64,000 bases of DNA from Gnetum montanum (lineage: Eukaryota; Streptophyta; Gnetopsida; Gnetales; Gnetaceae), in the NCBI GenBank assembly GCA_015680685.1, contig MNCI01018250.1, forward strand, positions 112,845-176,844. The letters are read 5' to 3'. A program made the translations under genes and the position numbers. Shown one piece after another: positions 23,652 to 34,311 of this stretch (within the stretch, counting starts at the first letter, position 1; every line of letters begins with the position of its first letter). The notes under the pieces are model-generated. The model saw only the letters and a list, made by a program, of their open reading frames with translations, searched no databases and was not told the origin of the DNA.

Positions 23652-24608
23652 TGAAAATATATCATGGGTCGTGATATCACGTATGCGATATCGTGTACGT
23701 GATATCTCATCTGCCCGCGATATTATGTACGTGATATCACAGTCAGCCATAATTTCTATAAATAAGAGGCTGCTCTCCCTCATTTGGCATCCTAGGCTAG
23801 AAGTAGCAAAGCTCTGGAGGATTGATCACTCCAGAGGTAGAATATTCTCCATGTGCCCGTAGTAGGAATCCCCCAAGTGAACGGTTCTTTATTCGAGTAG
23901 CTTTGTACCTAAACGTAAGTTGTGTAGTGCAATAAAGACGAGCTTTGTGGATAAACCTTGCAGTACATGGATAGATTTATTTAATGTTATTTATTACTTT
24001 CCTAGTAGCACGGCATGAGTACGACTTAGTTATGAGCATTGACGAATGTGTACGGATAACCAAGGAATTAGCTACTCATTGCGATTAGATTCTCTCACCT
24101 TTATCTCCTAGAACGTGGAACAAGTACGACTTGATTACGAGCATCTACGGAGGTGTACAGCTAGTCAAGGAATCGGCTGCTCGTCACACTTAGGCTAGTT
24201 AGGTGCCTCAGTATGACCGCTTCAAGCACGTGCATTACGTGTGGTAATCCCAGTAACGATTAGCATTTGGTAGCCACAGTTGCACAGTTCAGGGTGTGTA
24301 TGGTAAGTGGGAATGGATGCTGACGCTAGTTAATTTAGAGTTAGAACATTAGTTAGAGTAGTTAGTTCTCTCAACCCTTCACCCCTTAGCATAGGAGATA
24401 AACCATAAAAGACCAAAAAATAATCATATACCTCGAACTTACTTAACCATACACCGTGACAACAACAAGTATGTCTGGGAAGACAACGATTAATTAACCC
24501 CAAGTGTTCCTTGCGGCGTTTAGGCATTTAGTCTGCGAAGTTCGACCGGATCGTGCGTGCTACGCTCGTTTCGTATGGTTGAGTGTAGGTGTACCTCGCC
24601 ACTCATCA
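23652..24608 (+). repeat. Solo or fragment LTR related to E0, inside PLE copy M
   Basis: Ends GTTGAGTGTAGGTGTACCTC...TCATCA, as in E0. GATATC lies at 23673, 23687, 23701 and 23733, with GATATT at 23719, then CTATAAATAAGAG at 23757-23769. Internal stretches such as GAGTACGACTTAGTTATGAG are shared with E0. The left boundary is approximate; it may start at 23652 or a few bases further right. No internal region or second LTR is present, so it is a solo LTR. Its CpG content is higher than the E0 LTRs, suggesting a younger insertion. Confidence 0.75.
23673..23769 (+). promoter_or_regulatory. Solo LTR promoter: GATATC array and TATA box
   Basis: GATATC-N8-GATATC-N8-GATATC-N12-GATATT-N8-GATATC, followed 18 bases later by CTATAAATAAG. 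The eight-base gaps contain ACGTATGC or TGTACGTG-like words. Confidence 0.7.
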
Positions 24609-24840
24609 GAAGTCGAGCAAAAGCTATGAATTCTTTGAGAATGTAGTTTTGATCAATGGGGAGAGGTCGAGGGATAAATTAAGTCCAAAGTTGAGAACTT
24701 TAATTTCGTTGGCTAAAAGAGTGCATGATAAAAAATTATGGATCACAAAATTAGAGATATGATTTTCGATTCTGCGAACTATTTTACATGCAAAGAGCAA
24801 ATGTGTGTACGAATTCTGGTTGATGGCAAGAAACCAAAAG

Positions 24841-25740
24841 TTTAAACGTGATCAAGGTGAGGAGTTTTAGATGTGTAGTGAAAAATTTCATAGGTGGAGT
24901 AAACGGTTAGTGGCTCAAATAGCATAGAATTTAGACTCAGTGGAGGGTTGCTTGGGGCAGAGACTAAAAGTAATGGCACAAAGGTAACTGGTGTGGAGGT
25001 CGAGGTCACTGAAAAATGAAAGGGAGTGGTTGAAGGGGGCAAAACGGGATGGGTTTGGGTTGTATTGGGATATGGCAAAGGGGTTTGGTTTAGTGGTTGA
25101 ATTTGGGGCCCAGCCCATGGTGAATTGGTACAGGCTAGATGCTTCAAGTTTAAATTTTCATTTGATTTGTGCCCTCCATCATTTACAAAGCTATTGTTAA
25201 CAAAATCATTGTTAACCAAACCATTATTTAAGAATATGTCATCCTGTTGTGAACCTTGAAAACCCTATAGATTGTCATTTTTTTTTGGAGCCATTATCGT
25301 TGGTCCCATTGTTGCTTCCACTAACATCGCCATTGAAAAACTTATTGTTGTTGCCATTGTTAAAAGATTGGTTGAATTTTTTTCCATGACTGTGATCTAG
25401 GACAAGTGCACCACCTGTTGCCTGCTGCACACGGGGTTAAGGCAGCCGTTGGTCACCTCGCGTGCTGCTGCCTCCTTGTGCGCCACCTCACGCACCGCAT
25501 GCATTGCCTCAGGCATTGTGAATGTTGTGTGTGCCACCATGGGCACCATGCACACTACCACCTCACCCGCCGTCACCATGCATGCTCGAAAAACCTTGAA
25601 AACCTTAATGCAAATCAAAGTTCTAAAAACCCTAACATGAGCCAGAGTACAGAGAACCACCGCAATTGAGAGCCAATTGCTTGTAGGTTGTAGACCTACC
25701 ATTGCTGAAATCTGTCTGTAGACTGTGAACAAGGTACCGC
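24841..25740 (-). pseudogene. PLE linker region, copy M
   Basis: Low-complexity part between the coiled coil and RT. The minus-strand frame 25219-24842 starts Asn-rich and continues Pro/Thr/Ser-rich. It corresponds to 33250-34303 in copy P2 and 29000-29836 in P1. Confidence 0.6.
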
Positions 25741-25949
25741 GAGTTCGATCTAGGGTTTGGTTAATTTGGCCACAATTGCTGTTGCTGCTAGTTTTGCCTA
25801 GAATTTGGCTGTTGTTGCCATTTTTTTTACTATTGATTTGTCTACTACTGATAATGAATGTTTTTCTAGTTTTGCCATCCTACGTTAGACTAAGGTTATT
25901 GCAGATTTGGCAGAGATAGATCAGGGTTAGGCTCAAAACCTGATGACTA

Positions 25950-27044
25950 TTTATGCTGCAAGAAACTGTCATCTGTCTGTGTGCTGCGATTTTGCTATTT
26001 TTGGCATTTTTGATGTTGGTTTCGACATAGAGAAAAATTTGGAGAAATGATGCCACAATATTTTAGCCATTCACCAAATTTTTGAAATGTTACATCCCAT
26101 TTCTGATGCATAATTTCTTTACAAACTTCCTTAATTGTGGGCATGGCATTAAGGTGGTCTATCTCAACTTTGATGATAGATGCTGCATTCTTATGTTTTT
26201 CCTTTGCTTTTCTTTGAGCATCGACATGAATGTCAAATTGAAGATGTTCATTGAAGAAAGCCTACTCCAATTTCTTGATGCAAGCCTACATTAGAGCATT
26301 CTGAAATGGGGGTGGTTGTTGAATGCAATCAATGCATTCAACCAGCTTTTGCACAGCATTATGTGGGATGGACTCCACCTTTTGATGATGTGTTTTAGCT
26401 GAGATGATTTCAGCATGGAGCTAGGCTTCTTGGAGCCTAAGGTTGTGCTTATGCTAAAGTGCCAAAAATTTTTGCTGGAGGCTAGTGTCACCTTTTGGAG
26501 AAGAGGCTTTAAGACTAGGAGCCAAAATTTGAAGACTATGAACAAGCAATTTTTTGGAATGAAGATGCTCGATTCATTCCTTGGTTCGTTGAGAACGATC
26601 AGCAACATAAAGGTGTTTTCGAAAACCTTTAGCTACCATTTAAATTATTTCCTGTAAAACATTAGGAATTGTAGTAGAATCGTTACAAATAGGAATAGAG
26701 GCTTGAGCATCATGAAGCTATTGTTGGAGAGTAGCACATTGTGAATGAGCTTTCGAAAGTTGTTGTTGACAAAGAGAGAAATTGGAGAGAAGTTTGTCAA
26801 CTTCACATTTAGTCCTAAAGGAGATATTAAGAAATGTCTCTATAGAACCAAAAGGATCATCTTGAATTGGTCAATTCACAAGACACAGACCTACAGCCAG
26901 ATTCATGTCCTATTTCGATAGAGCATCCAGTGTATGCAATTGTTTTCGTGATGAACCTGTAGAAGGATCTGAATTCAACTCATGTTGGGAACTTGCAAGA
27001 GTTCATTAATTGAAAGCAAATGAAGGTTGACTTGCAGAGCTCAT
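25950..27044 (-). pseudogene. PLE N-terminal coiled-coil region, copy M
   Basis: Begins with an ATG at 27044-27042 (MSSASQPSF), aligned with the start of copy P2. The segments rich in Gln, Leu and Ala match the helical region of P2. Stops and frameshifts break it. Confidence 0.6.
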
Positions 27045-27065
27045 TTCTGTTTAGGTAGCAAGATA

Positions 27066-27500
27066 GACAAAGAATTTTGGGGTTAGAAAAAATTTTGTTG
27101 GGATATTGTACGACTAATAAAAAGATGGAATAAGAAAGTAGGAAAAAGTTAAAAAAACAGAATAAAGAAAAAGCTCAAATTAACATGTACAAAGTAGAGC
27201 TAAAACATAAAACGGTTTTTGGGATTCTCACCCCTTGTCAGTATGTCTTAAGCTAAGATGTGCAATGTCAAGAGCATAAGTACCTAATTTCTAGTGTCCC
27301 AACTTAGTTAAATCTAAAATTTAGAGGCAAAATAAAATTTAAGCCCCACTCATTTAGGCCAAAGTGGGGGTGGGACAAAGTACTTTAATTTGTTTTTAAC
27401 AAGGAGCGAATGCAGCTTTCTAGGCTTTTGCAAGTAAGCGACCACATATGGAATGACGTTTTAGAAAGTATAGGATTTAGTATAGGGTTTACGATTTAGA
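27066..27500 (-). repeat. PLE 3'-tail partial copy upstream of copy M
   Basis: Homologous to 21690-22080, the 3' tail of copy M, in the same orientation and directly upstream of its start. This head-to-tail partial is the pseudo-LTR form of PLEs. A TAGGGTTTA word lies at its truncated end (27483-27491). Confidence 0.72.
27196..27250 (-). ncRNA. Hammerhead-like ribozyme core, upstream tail of copy M
   Basis: Minus strand: ACATACTGACAAGGGGTGAG, then AATCCC and AAAAACCGTTTTATG. The CTGATGA box is CTGACAA and the GAAA box is AAAA. Confidence 0.45.
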
Positions 27501-27593
27501 AAAACTTTTAGGATTAGAAAAAAATTTGTTTTTTGTTTTTGTCTTTCTTTTTATTGTTTGTTTTTATCTTTGGTTGCCTAGTGGCATTGCCTT

Positions 27594-27650
27594 AGCACAT
27601 TAATGAGGGGTGCAAGTCCCCAAAAATATTTTGTGTAACAACTAACATTG
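27594..27650 (+). ncRNA. Hammerhead-like core, second family, copy 1
   Basis: CACATTAATGAGGGG, TGCAAGT loop, CCCC, then AAAAATATTTTGTG. The C and G of the CTGATGA box are both replaced by transitions. Confidence 0.4.
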
Positions 27651-28467
27651 TGCAATGCTATGAGCTTTTCTGTTTTTAACTAATTTTATAGTTCTATAGT
27701 TTTTCCTCTATTGTGTTATCGTTTCTTTACGAAGACACATGAGATCCATTCAAAATTTTTAACTCCTAAAATTTCTTTCTAACTCGTTTCCTTGGAAATG
27801 TTGAACTCTGCATGCTAGTTACTATTCTTTGGATTCTAACCATTTTCATTTTCTTATTTTTGGTTAGACATATCCTTTGCAAGTTCTTCATAGTTGATTC
27901 TTGTTGCTAGACTTCGTGGACCATGACATGATGCTACATCTAGTCTCGTGTCTTGGGAAACTGCCTAGCTTATGTGGATCCTCTTGGTTGTCGTTTCTTT
28001 TAATACTGTTCTTCTTCAATATCACCACTTCCTTTGCAGCTTTCCTTCAATGCCATTGTATCTCTTCTTTCCTCCACTATTGGATTCTAGCACTATTGTA
28101 GCTCTTTGCTTCGTTGCTATTGATGGTTTTCGTTCATTGCTATTGCCGATGGACACCTACGATCTTGTCATTCTATAGTGTTGTCAAATCTCTCATGTCC
28201 ACTAAACAAACATGAGAGCATTCCTAAACCCTATACTTCTTTAGCTCTACCAAAGGATTCAACTTTATGACTAATCGCCATTTGGAAAATTGTTTGTAAC
28301 AGCTACCAGTACTACTTTCCACCCCATCTTGGCCAGTACGAGTGGGGCCAGTTCTATTTTTTGTTTTTATCTTTCTTTCTATTTTGAAGTTGGGAGCCTG
28401 TAAATTCATTGTATTAGCATGCTCATCTCCTTGCCTCTACAGCTTTGGCTGCCTAACCGCATTGCCT

Positions 28468-28522
28468 TAACACACTAATGAGGGGTGCAAGTTCCCGCAA
28501 ACATTTTGTGTAATAACTAATG
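28468..28522 (+). ncRNA. Hammerhead-like core, second family, copy 2
   Basis: CACACTAATGAGGGG, TGCAAGT loop, TCCC, then GCAAACATTTTGTG. Better preserved than the copy at 27594 (CTAATGA for CTGATGA). Confidence 0.45.
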
Positions 28523-29810
28523 TTGTGCAATGCTATGATCTTTTCTGTTTCTAACTATTTTTACAATTCTATAGTTTTTACTCTATTGTGTTATTGTTTC
28601 TTTGCTAAGTCACACAAGATCTACTCAAAACTTTTAAGTCCCAAACTTTTTAAGTCCAAATTTTTCTTTGCATCGAAACCAACATCAAAAAGGCCAAAAA
28701 TGACAGAACTGTGACACGCACACAAATGATAGTTTCTTGCAGCAACAATAGTCATCAAGTTCTAAGCTTGACACTGATCTATCTCTACTAGATCTGCAAC
28801 AACCTCAATCCACTGCATGATGGCAAAACTAGTAGAACATTCATCATCAGTAGCAAACAAATCAACAGCAGAAAAAATGGCAATAGTAGCCAACTTCTAG
28901 GAAAAACTAGTGGCAACAAAAGCTACGGCCAAATCAACCAAACCCTGGATCTAACTTGCCATAGCCTGTTTGCAGTATGTAGACAGATTTCAGTAATGGC
29001 CGGTCTACAACCCGCAGGCAATTGGTTGTCAATCGCAATGGTTCTCTGTACCTTGGCTCACGTTAGGATTTTCAGAACTTTGATTCACATCAAGGTTTTT
29101 AGAGTTTTTTGGGTGTGTGTGGTGATGAAAGGTGCGGTGCCAGCATGCACGGCGCCCGTGGTGGCACATGCAACATTCATAGTGCATAAGGTAGCGCACA
29201 CGGTGTGTGAAGCAGCGCATGAGGTAACCAACGACTGCGTCAACCCTATGCGTGGCAAGCAATAAGTGGTGTGCTTATCCCAGATCAGGGACGTGGTAGA
29301 AACTTCAACCAGTCTTTTAATGACAATAGCAACAATCAATTTTTCAACGATGATGTTAGTGACGATGGCAATGGGGCCAACGGCAACAGCTCCGGTAGAA
29401 ACGACAATTTGCAGGGTTTTCAAGGTTCGCAACAGGACGACAGATTTTTATATAATGGTTTGGTTAACAATGGTTTTGTTAAAATAGCTTTGTAAATGAC
29501 AGAGGGCACAAATCAAATGAAAATTTAAACTTGAAGCATCCAACCCGTACCAATTCACCATGGGCTAGGCCCCACATTCAAGCACTAAACCAAACCCCTC
29601 TACCACATCCCAATACAACCCAAACTCATCCCCATCCACCCCCTTCAACCACTCCCTTTCATTTTTCAGCGACCTCAACCTTCACACCAGTTGCCTCTAG
29701 GCCATTACTTTCAATCTCTACCTCAAGCAACCTTCCGTTGAGTTTAACTTCTGCGCTATCTGCACCATTGCCCATTCACTCCACCCACCGAAGTTTGCAC
29801 CACACATCTA

Positions 29811-29942
29811 GAACTCCTCACCTTGATGGTGTTTAAACGTTTGGTTGCTTGCCATTAACCAAAATTCATATGCATAGAACTCCTCACCTTGATGGTGTTT
29901 AAACGTTTGGTTGCTTGCCATTAACCAAAATTCATATGCATA
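29811..29942 (+). repeat. 66-bp tandem duplication in PLE copy P1
   Basis: 29811-29876 and 29877-29942 are near-identical direct copies beginning GAACTCCTCACCTTGATGGT. P2 has a single copy. Confidence 0.85.
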
Positions 29943-31397
29943 TTTACTCTTTGTGTGTGAAACAATTCGTGAAATCAAAAATCACAACTCTAATTTCGCA
30001 ATCCATAATTTTTCATCGCACACTCTTTCAACAAATGAAATTAAAGTTCTAAACTTTAGACTTAAATTTATCCCTTAGCCTTTTTCCATGGATGGAAATT
30101 CCATTCTCAAAGAATTCACCACTTTTGCTTGGCTTCTTCATCTTCGGAATTCTTTTAAAAATAAACCTAAAGATACATTTTCATTTTCATCATTTATTAT
30201 GGCAACTCAGATTGCTAAAATGAAACTTCATCAATGTAACAACTAGAATCCTCTAATTAGCAATTTCAATCTTGAGCTCGAAAATTACATTCACAATTGC
30301 CTTGCTTCCCTTGAAGTTGCACTCTTCTCTATTGATTTCAGTAGCCAACCACCTCTACGAGCACTTTGAAAACTTCAAAAAGACACAAGCATTGTCATTC
30401 ATCCAACGAATAAAAATCTTGGAGTTTGTATCTTGAATTCCTCTTGATATCTTTAAGAAATAACCAGGCAACTTTCTGATTCACATGTTTTCACGCATGC
30501 ATTTCTCTATGTCATCATTGTCTACGCATGCATTTCTCTATGTCATCTCAAAAAATATGTTTTCATGACTCCCGATTCCCAAAATTTTTTGTATTTCAAA
30601 AGATTTATTAATAATGCTTTTGGCATCTAAAATGGTTTTGAAGATTCCCTTTCACTTCTTCTCTCCTGATATGGTAATGTTTATTTAACAATCAACATTA
30701 CTCCCACCATTTTTGATTCTGCAGTTAATATTTTGGATGTTACCTTCTTTAAGGATCCTCATTTCGCTAACACTAATATCCTTTCTACTAAGTGTTATCA
30801 GAAACTCTTGAATGGATACCAGTACATCCCTTTCTACTCATGGCATCCTTTCTATTAGAATAAAGCATTCATCATTGCAAAACTTAAATGGTACCTTATC
30901 AAGGAATCATGTCTTGGTAATCTTCAACAAATTTGACAACTATTCTAATGATTTCGTGCTCGAGGGTATCCTTCTTGCCTATTGGTCAAATGCTTCAACC
31001 TTGTTCCTGCTGCTTCACGTGGATCACTTTTGGCTAGACTTCAACAAAATAATGATGTTTGTGTTAGGAAATGGACCCCCCTCATCTTCAAATTAGATTT
31101 TAGTACTTCTACTAAATCCTTGAATATGAGGGCCCTCTTAAACCCTATACTTGATCGGCTTCACCAAAAATATCCAACTCTCTATAACATCATTCTAGAT
31201 CTAATTGCTTGTTGGTGAAATCTTAGAAAGTTGTATTCGCTCCTTGTTAGAAACAGATTCAAGTGCTTCGTCCCACCGCCACTTTGGCCTAAACAAGTAT
31301 GGCCCAATTAAATTTTATTTTTCTTCCAGATTTTAGATTTAACTAAGTTAGGATACTATAAATTAGGCATTTCTACTCTTAACATTACACATCTTAG

Positions 31398-31455
31398 CTT
31401 GAGACATACTGATGAGGGGTGAGAATCCCCAAAAACGTTTTATGTTTTAACTCGG
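31398..31455 (+). ncRNA. Hammerhead-like ribozyme core, PLE copy P1
   Basis: GAGACATACTGATGAG, a GGG/CCC stem with TGAGAAT-type loop, then AAAAACGTTTTATG. CTGATGA is perfect. The GAAA box is AAAA; the base lost would have been the G of a CpG, so deamination can explain it. AAC and GTT flanking a seven-base loop could form the short stem III. Confidence 0.6.
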
Positions 31456-31646
31456 CTTTGTTAATGTCAATTTGAGCTTTTTCTTCATTTTGTTTTTTAA
31501 CTTTTTCCTCCTTTGCTTTCTTATTCTTTCTTTTTGTTAGTCACATAAGATCCCAACAAAATTTTTTCTAACCCCAAAATTTTTTTCTAATCCTTTAAAA
31601 AATTTTCTAATCCAAAATTTTTTTAACCCCTAAAAAATTTTTCAAA

Positions 31647-31667
31647 CCTTAAACCCTAAACCCTATA
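31647..31667 (+). repeat. Telomere-like heptamers at PLE junction
   Basis: CCTTAAACCCTAAACCCTATA: about three CCCTAAA-type units with two mismatches, at the truncated 5' end of the next PLE tail copy. The last unit overlaps PLE coding sequence, so only part is non-element. Confidence 0.6.
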
Positions 31668-32089
31668 CTTGATCAACTTCGCAAAAATGATCCAACTCTC
31701 TAGAACGGCATTCTAAATGTGGTTGCTTGTTGGCGAAATCTTAAAAAGCTACGTTCGCTCCTTGTTAAAAACATATTCAAGTGCTTTGTCCCACCTCCAC
31801 GTTTGCTTGAACGAGTGGGGCCTAGTTAAATTTTTTTTTGCCTCCAAATTTTAGATTTAACTAAGTTGGGACACTATAAATCAGGCACTTATGCTCTTGA
31901 CATTACACATCTTAGCTTAAGACATATTGATGAGGGGTGAGAATCCCCAAAATTTTTTTATGTTTTAGCTCTACTTTGTTAATGTTAATTTGAGCTTTTT
32001 CTTCATTTTGTTTTTTAACTTTTTCCTCTTTGCTAGTCACATAAGATCCCAACAAAATTTTTTTTAACCCCAAATTTTTTTGTCTATCT
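31661..32089 (+). repeat. PLE 3'-tail partial copy upstream of P2
   Basis: Homologous to 36075-36500, the end of P2, and directly upstream of the P2 start in the same orientation. Mirrors the 27066-27500 arrangement of copy M. Confidence 0.75.
31913..31973 (+). ncRNA. Hammerhead-like ribozyme core, tail upstream of P2
   Basis: AGACATATTGATGAGGGG, TGAGAAT loop, CCCC, then AAAATTTTTTTATG. TTGATGA replaces CTGATGA. Confidence 0.5.
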
Positions 32090-32104
32090 TGCTACCTAAT
32101 GAAA

Positions 32105-33214
32105 ATGAGCTATGTAGGTCAGCCTTTATTTCCTTTTGATTAATCAACTCTTGCAAGTTTCCAACATGAGTTGAATTCAGATCCTTTTGCAGGTTCATCA
32201 TGGAAACAATCACATACACTAGATGCTCCATCGGAACAGGACATGAATCTGGCTATAGGTTTGTGTCTTGTGAATTGACTAGTTCAAGATGATACTTTTG
32301 GTTCTATAGAGGCATTTTTTTATGTCTTCTTTAGGACCACACGTGAAGTTAATGAACTTCTCTCTAATCTCTCTCTTTGTCAACAACAACTTTCGAAAGC
32401 TCATTCACAATGTGCTACTCTCCAACAACAGCTTCATGATGCTCAAGCCTATGTTCCTATCTCTAACAATTCTACTATAATTCCTAATGTTTTATAGGAA
32501 ATGATCTAGATGATAGCTAAAGGTTTTTGAAAACACCTTTATGCTGCTAATCACTCTCATCTGACCAAGAAATGCATCAAGCAGCTTCATTCCAAAAAGT
32601 TACTTATTCATAGTCTTCAAATTTCGGCTCTTGATCTCAAAGCATCTTCTTAAGAAGGTGATGCTAACCTCCAATAATAATTTTTGATGCTTCAGTACAA
32701 GCACAACCTTAGGCTCCAAGAAGCCTACCTCCATATTGAAATCATTGCAGCTGAAGCACATCGTCAAAAGGTGGATTCCTTCCCACATGACGTTGTGCAA
32801 AAGCTAGTTAAATGCATTTCTTGCATTCAACAACTAGCCCCATTTCAGAATGCTCTAATGAAAGCATACACCAAGAAACTAGAGGAGGCTTTCGTTAATG
32901 AACATCTTCAATTTGACATTCATGCTAATGCTCAAAGAAAAGAAGAGGAATAACGCAAGAATGCAACATCCACTACCAAAGCTAAGGCAATCCACCTTAA
33001 TCCCATAACCATGGTCAAAGAAGTCTGTAAAGAAACTATGCTTCAAGAGTGGGGTGCAACGTTTCAAAAATTTGGGAAATGGATGAAAGAGTGTGGCATC
33101 ATTCCTCCAAATTTTTTATGCATTAAAACTAGCATCAAAAAGGCTAAAAATGGTAGAATCATGGCATGCAGAGAAATGGTAGTTTCTTGCCACAGTAATA
33201 GTCATCGGTTCTGA
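32105..33214 (+). pseudogene. PLE P2 N-terminal coiled-coil domain
   Basis: ATG at 32105 (MSYVGQPLFPFD). Most of the segment stays in one frame, broken by stops. From about 32350 the frame is rich in Leu, Gln, Asn and Glu (LSLCQQQLSKAHSQC, then LHDAQ), continuing to 32953 (LEEAFVNEHLQFDI), which fits a long helical coiled coil. The stretch 33010-33120 is basic and aromatic. Function is unknown; in EN-deficient PLEs an N-terminal coiled coil is thought to aid multimerisation. The same region occurs in copy M. Confidence 0.6.
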
Positions 33215-33249
33215 GCTTGACATCGATCTATCTCTACTAGATTTGCAAT

Positions 33250-34303
33250 AATCTTAGTCCACTACACAGTGGAAAAACTAGTAGAACATTCATCATTAGC
33301 AACAAACAAATCAACAATAGAAAAAATGGCAATAGTAGCCAAATTCTAGGCAAAACCAATGGCAACAATAGTTGTGGCCAAATCAACCAAACCTTGGATC
33401 CAAATCGTGGTAGCCTATTCGCAGTGTGTAGACAGATTTCAACAATGGTAGGTCTACAACCCACCGGCTACCAACTGTCAATCATGATGATTCTTTGTAC
33501 TCTAGCTTGTGTTAGTGTTTTTAGAACTCTTATTCGTGTTAAGGTTATCACGATTTGTTGGGCATGCGTGACAATTTTGGGGGATGTGGCAGCACACGTG
33601 GTGCCATGGTGGCATGCACAACATTCATGATGCTCAAGCTAGTGTGCACAGTGTGTGAGGTGGTGCATGAGGAGGTGACAATGCATGAGGCAACCAATGA
33701 CTACATCAACCCTATGCATGATAGGCAACAAGTGGCATGCCTATCCCAGATCATGGCCACGGTAAAAACTTCAACCAGTTTTTTAATAGTAGTAGCAACA
33801 ATCAATTTTTCAATGGCAATGTTAGTGGTGACGGCAATGGGGCCAGTAGCAACGGTTCCAACAGAAATGATAATCTGCAGGATTTTCAAGGTTCATAATA
33901 GGATGATGGATTTTTAAATAATGATTTGGTTAACAATAGTTTTGTTAAAAATAGCTTTGTAAATGATGGATGGCACAAATCAAATGAAAATTTAAACTTG
34001 AAGTGCCTAGCCTGTACCAATTCACCACGGGTTGGGCCCCACATTCAAGCACTAAACCAAACCCCTCTACCACATCCCAATACAACCCAAACCCATCCTC
34101 ATCTACCCCCTTCAACCACTTCCTTTCATTTTTCAGTGACCTCAACCTCCATACCAATTGCCTCTAGGACATTACTTTCAGTCTCTTCCCCAAGAAATCC
34201 TCCATCAAGTCTAGCTTCTGCATTATCTATGCCATTGCCCATTCACTCTACCTACCGAATTTTACACCACACATCAAGAACTCCTCACCTCAATCATGTT
34301 TAA
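33250..34303 (+). pseudogene. PLE P2 Asn/Gln/Ser-rich linker
   Basis: Low-complexity region. About 33250-33400 reads NNRKNGNSS and NGNNS-like; 33760-33900 reads NFNQFFNSSSNNQFFNGN; 33926-34303 is Pro/Thr/Ser-rich (TTQTHPHLPPSTT). The composition resembles prion-like disordered linkers. A frameshift and stops are present. It separates the coiled coil from RT in all three copies. Confidence 0.6.
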
Positions 34304-34311
34304 ACTTCTAG

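Larger units (their letters stand above)
21940..24840 (-). pseudogene. PLE reverse transcriptase, copy M (split)
   Basis: RT-type polymerase of a Penelope-like element. After the inserted LTR, reading from 23650 downward shows FYLIPKIHKP (the PKIHK box typical of PLE RTs), FDVESLYP and the catalytic region LYFKRFINDAF, where the first catalytic Asp is Asn. The thumb region follows at 22282-22079. The N-terminal part (24609-24840) is on the other side of the LTR. A 17-G run at 22559-22575 sits within the frame. I see no GIY-YIG endonuclease after the RT. Inactive. Confidence 0.78.
21690..27050 (-). mobile_element. Penelope-like element copy M (minus), interrupted by an LTR
   Basis: Near full-length PLE read from 27050 to 21690: N-terminal coiled coil, low-complexity linker, PLE-type RT, and a 3' tail with a hammerhead-like core at 21812-21865. 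It is homologous along its length to the plus-strand copy at 32090-36572. A partial tail copy of the same orientation lies directly upstream (27066-27500), giving the PLE pseudo-LTR arrangement. An LTR is inserted between 23652 and 24608, with loss of about 38 bp of the element. Confidence 0.8.
27540..28670 (+). repeat. Diverged second PLE family: two 3'-tail copies
   Basis: 27540-27830 and 28430-28665 are direct repeats, each with a TAATGAGGGGTGCAAGTCCC core. Before the second one, 28200-28380 resembles the end of the PLE RT and its downstream tail (CTAAACCCTATACTTC, GAGTGGGGCC). The stretch 27831-28190 is unassigned. These are diverged PLE tails in plus orientation, the second fused directly to copy P1. 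Confidence 0.5.
28680..31620 (+). pseudogene. PLE copy P1: 5'-truncated, internally deleted
   Basis: Starts inside the N-terminal region (homologous to about 33130 in P2) directly after the second-family tail. It runs through an Asn-rich linker (29280-29500, SFNDNSNNQFFNDD-like), a Pro/Thr/Ser-rich linker (to 29836), and RT flanks. Compared with P2, about 560 bp of RT is missing near 30480, including the PKIHK and SLYPS boxes, so it cannot encode an RT. A 66-bp tandem duplication lies at 29811-29942. The thumb region is recognisable at 30982-31218. It ends in a tail with a hammerhead-like core. Confidence 0.75.

Noticed and set aside
27540-28665. A retrozyme (two hammerhead direct repeats around a short body)
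   Set aside because: The repeats and part of the body match PLE tails and RT end, and I see no tRNA-Met primer site, so diverged PLE tails are a better reading.
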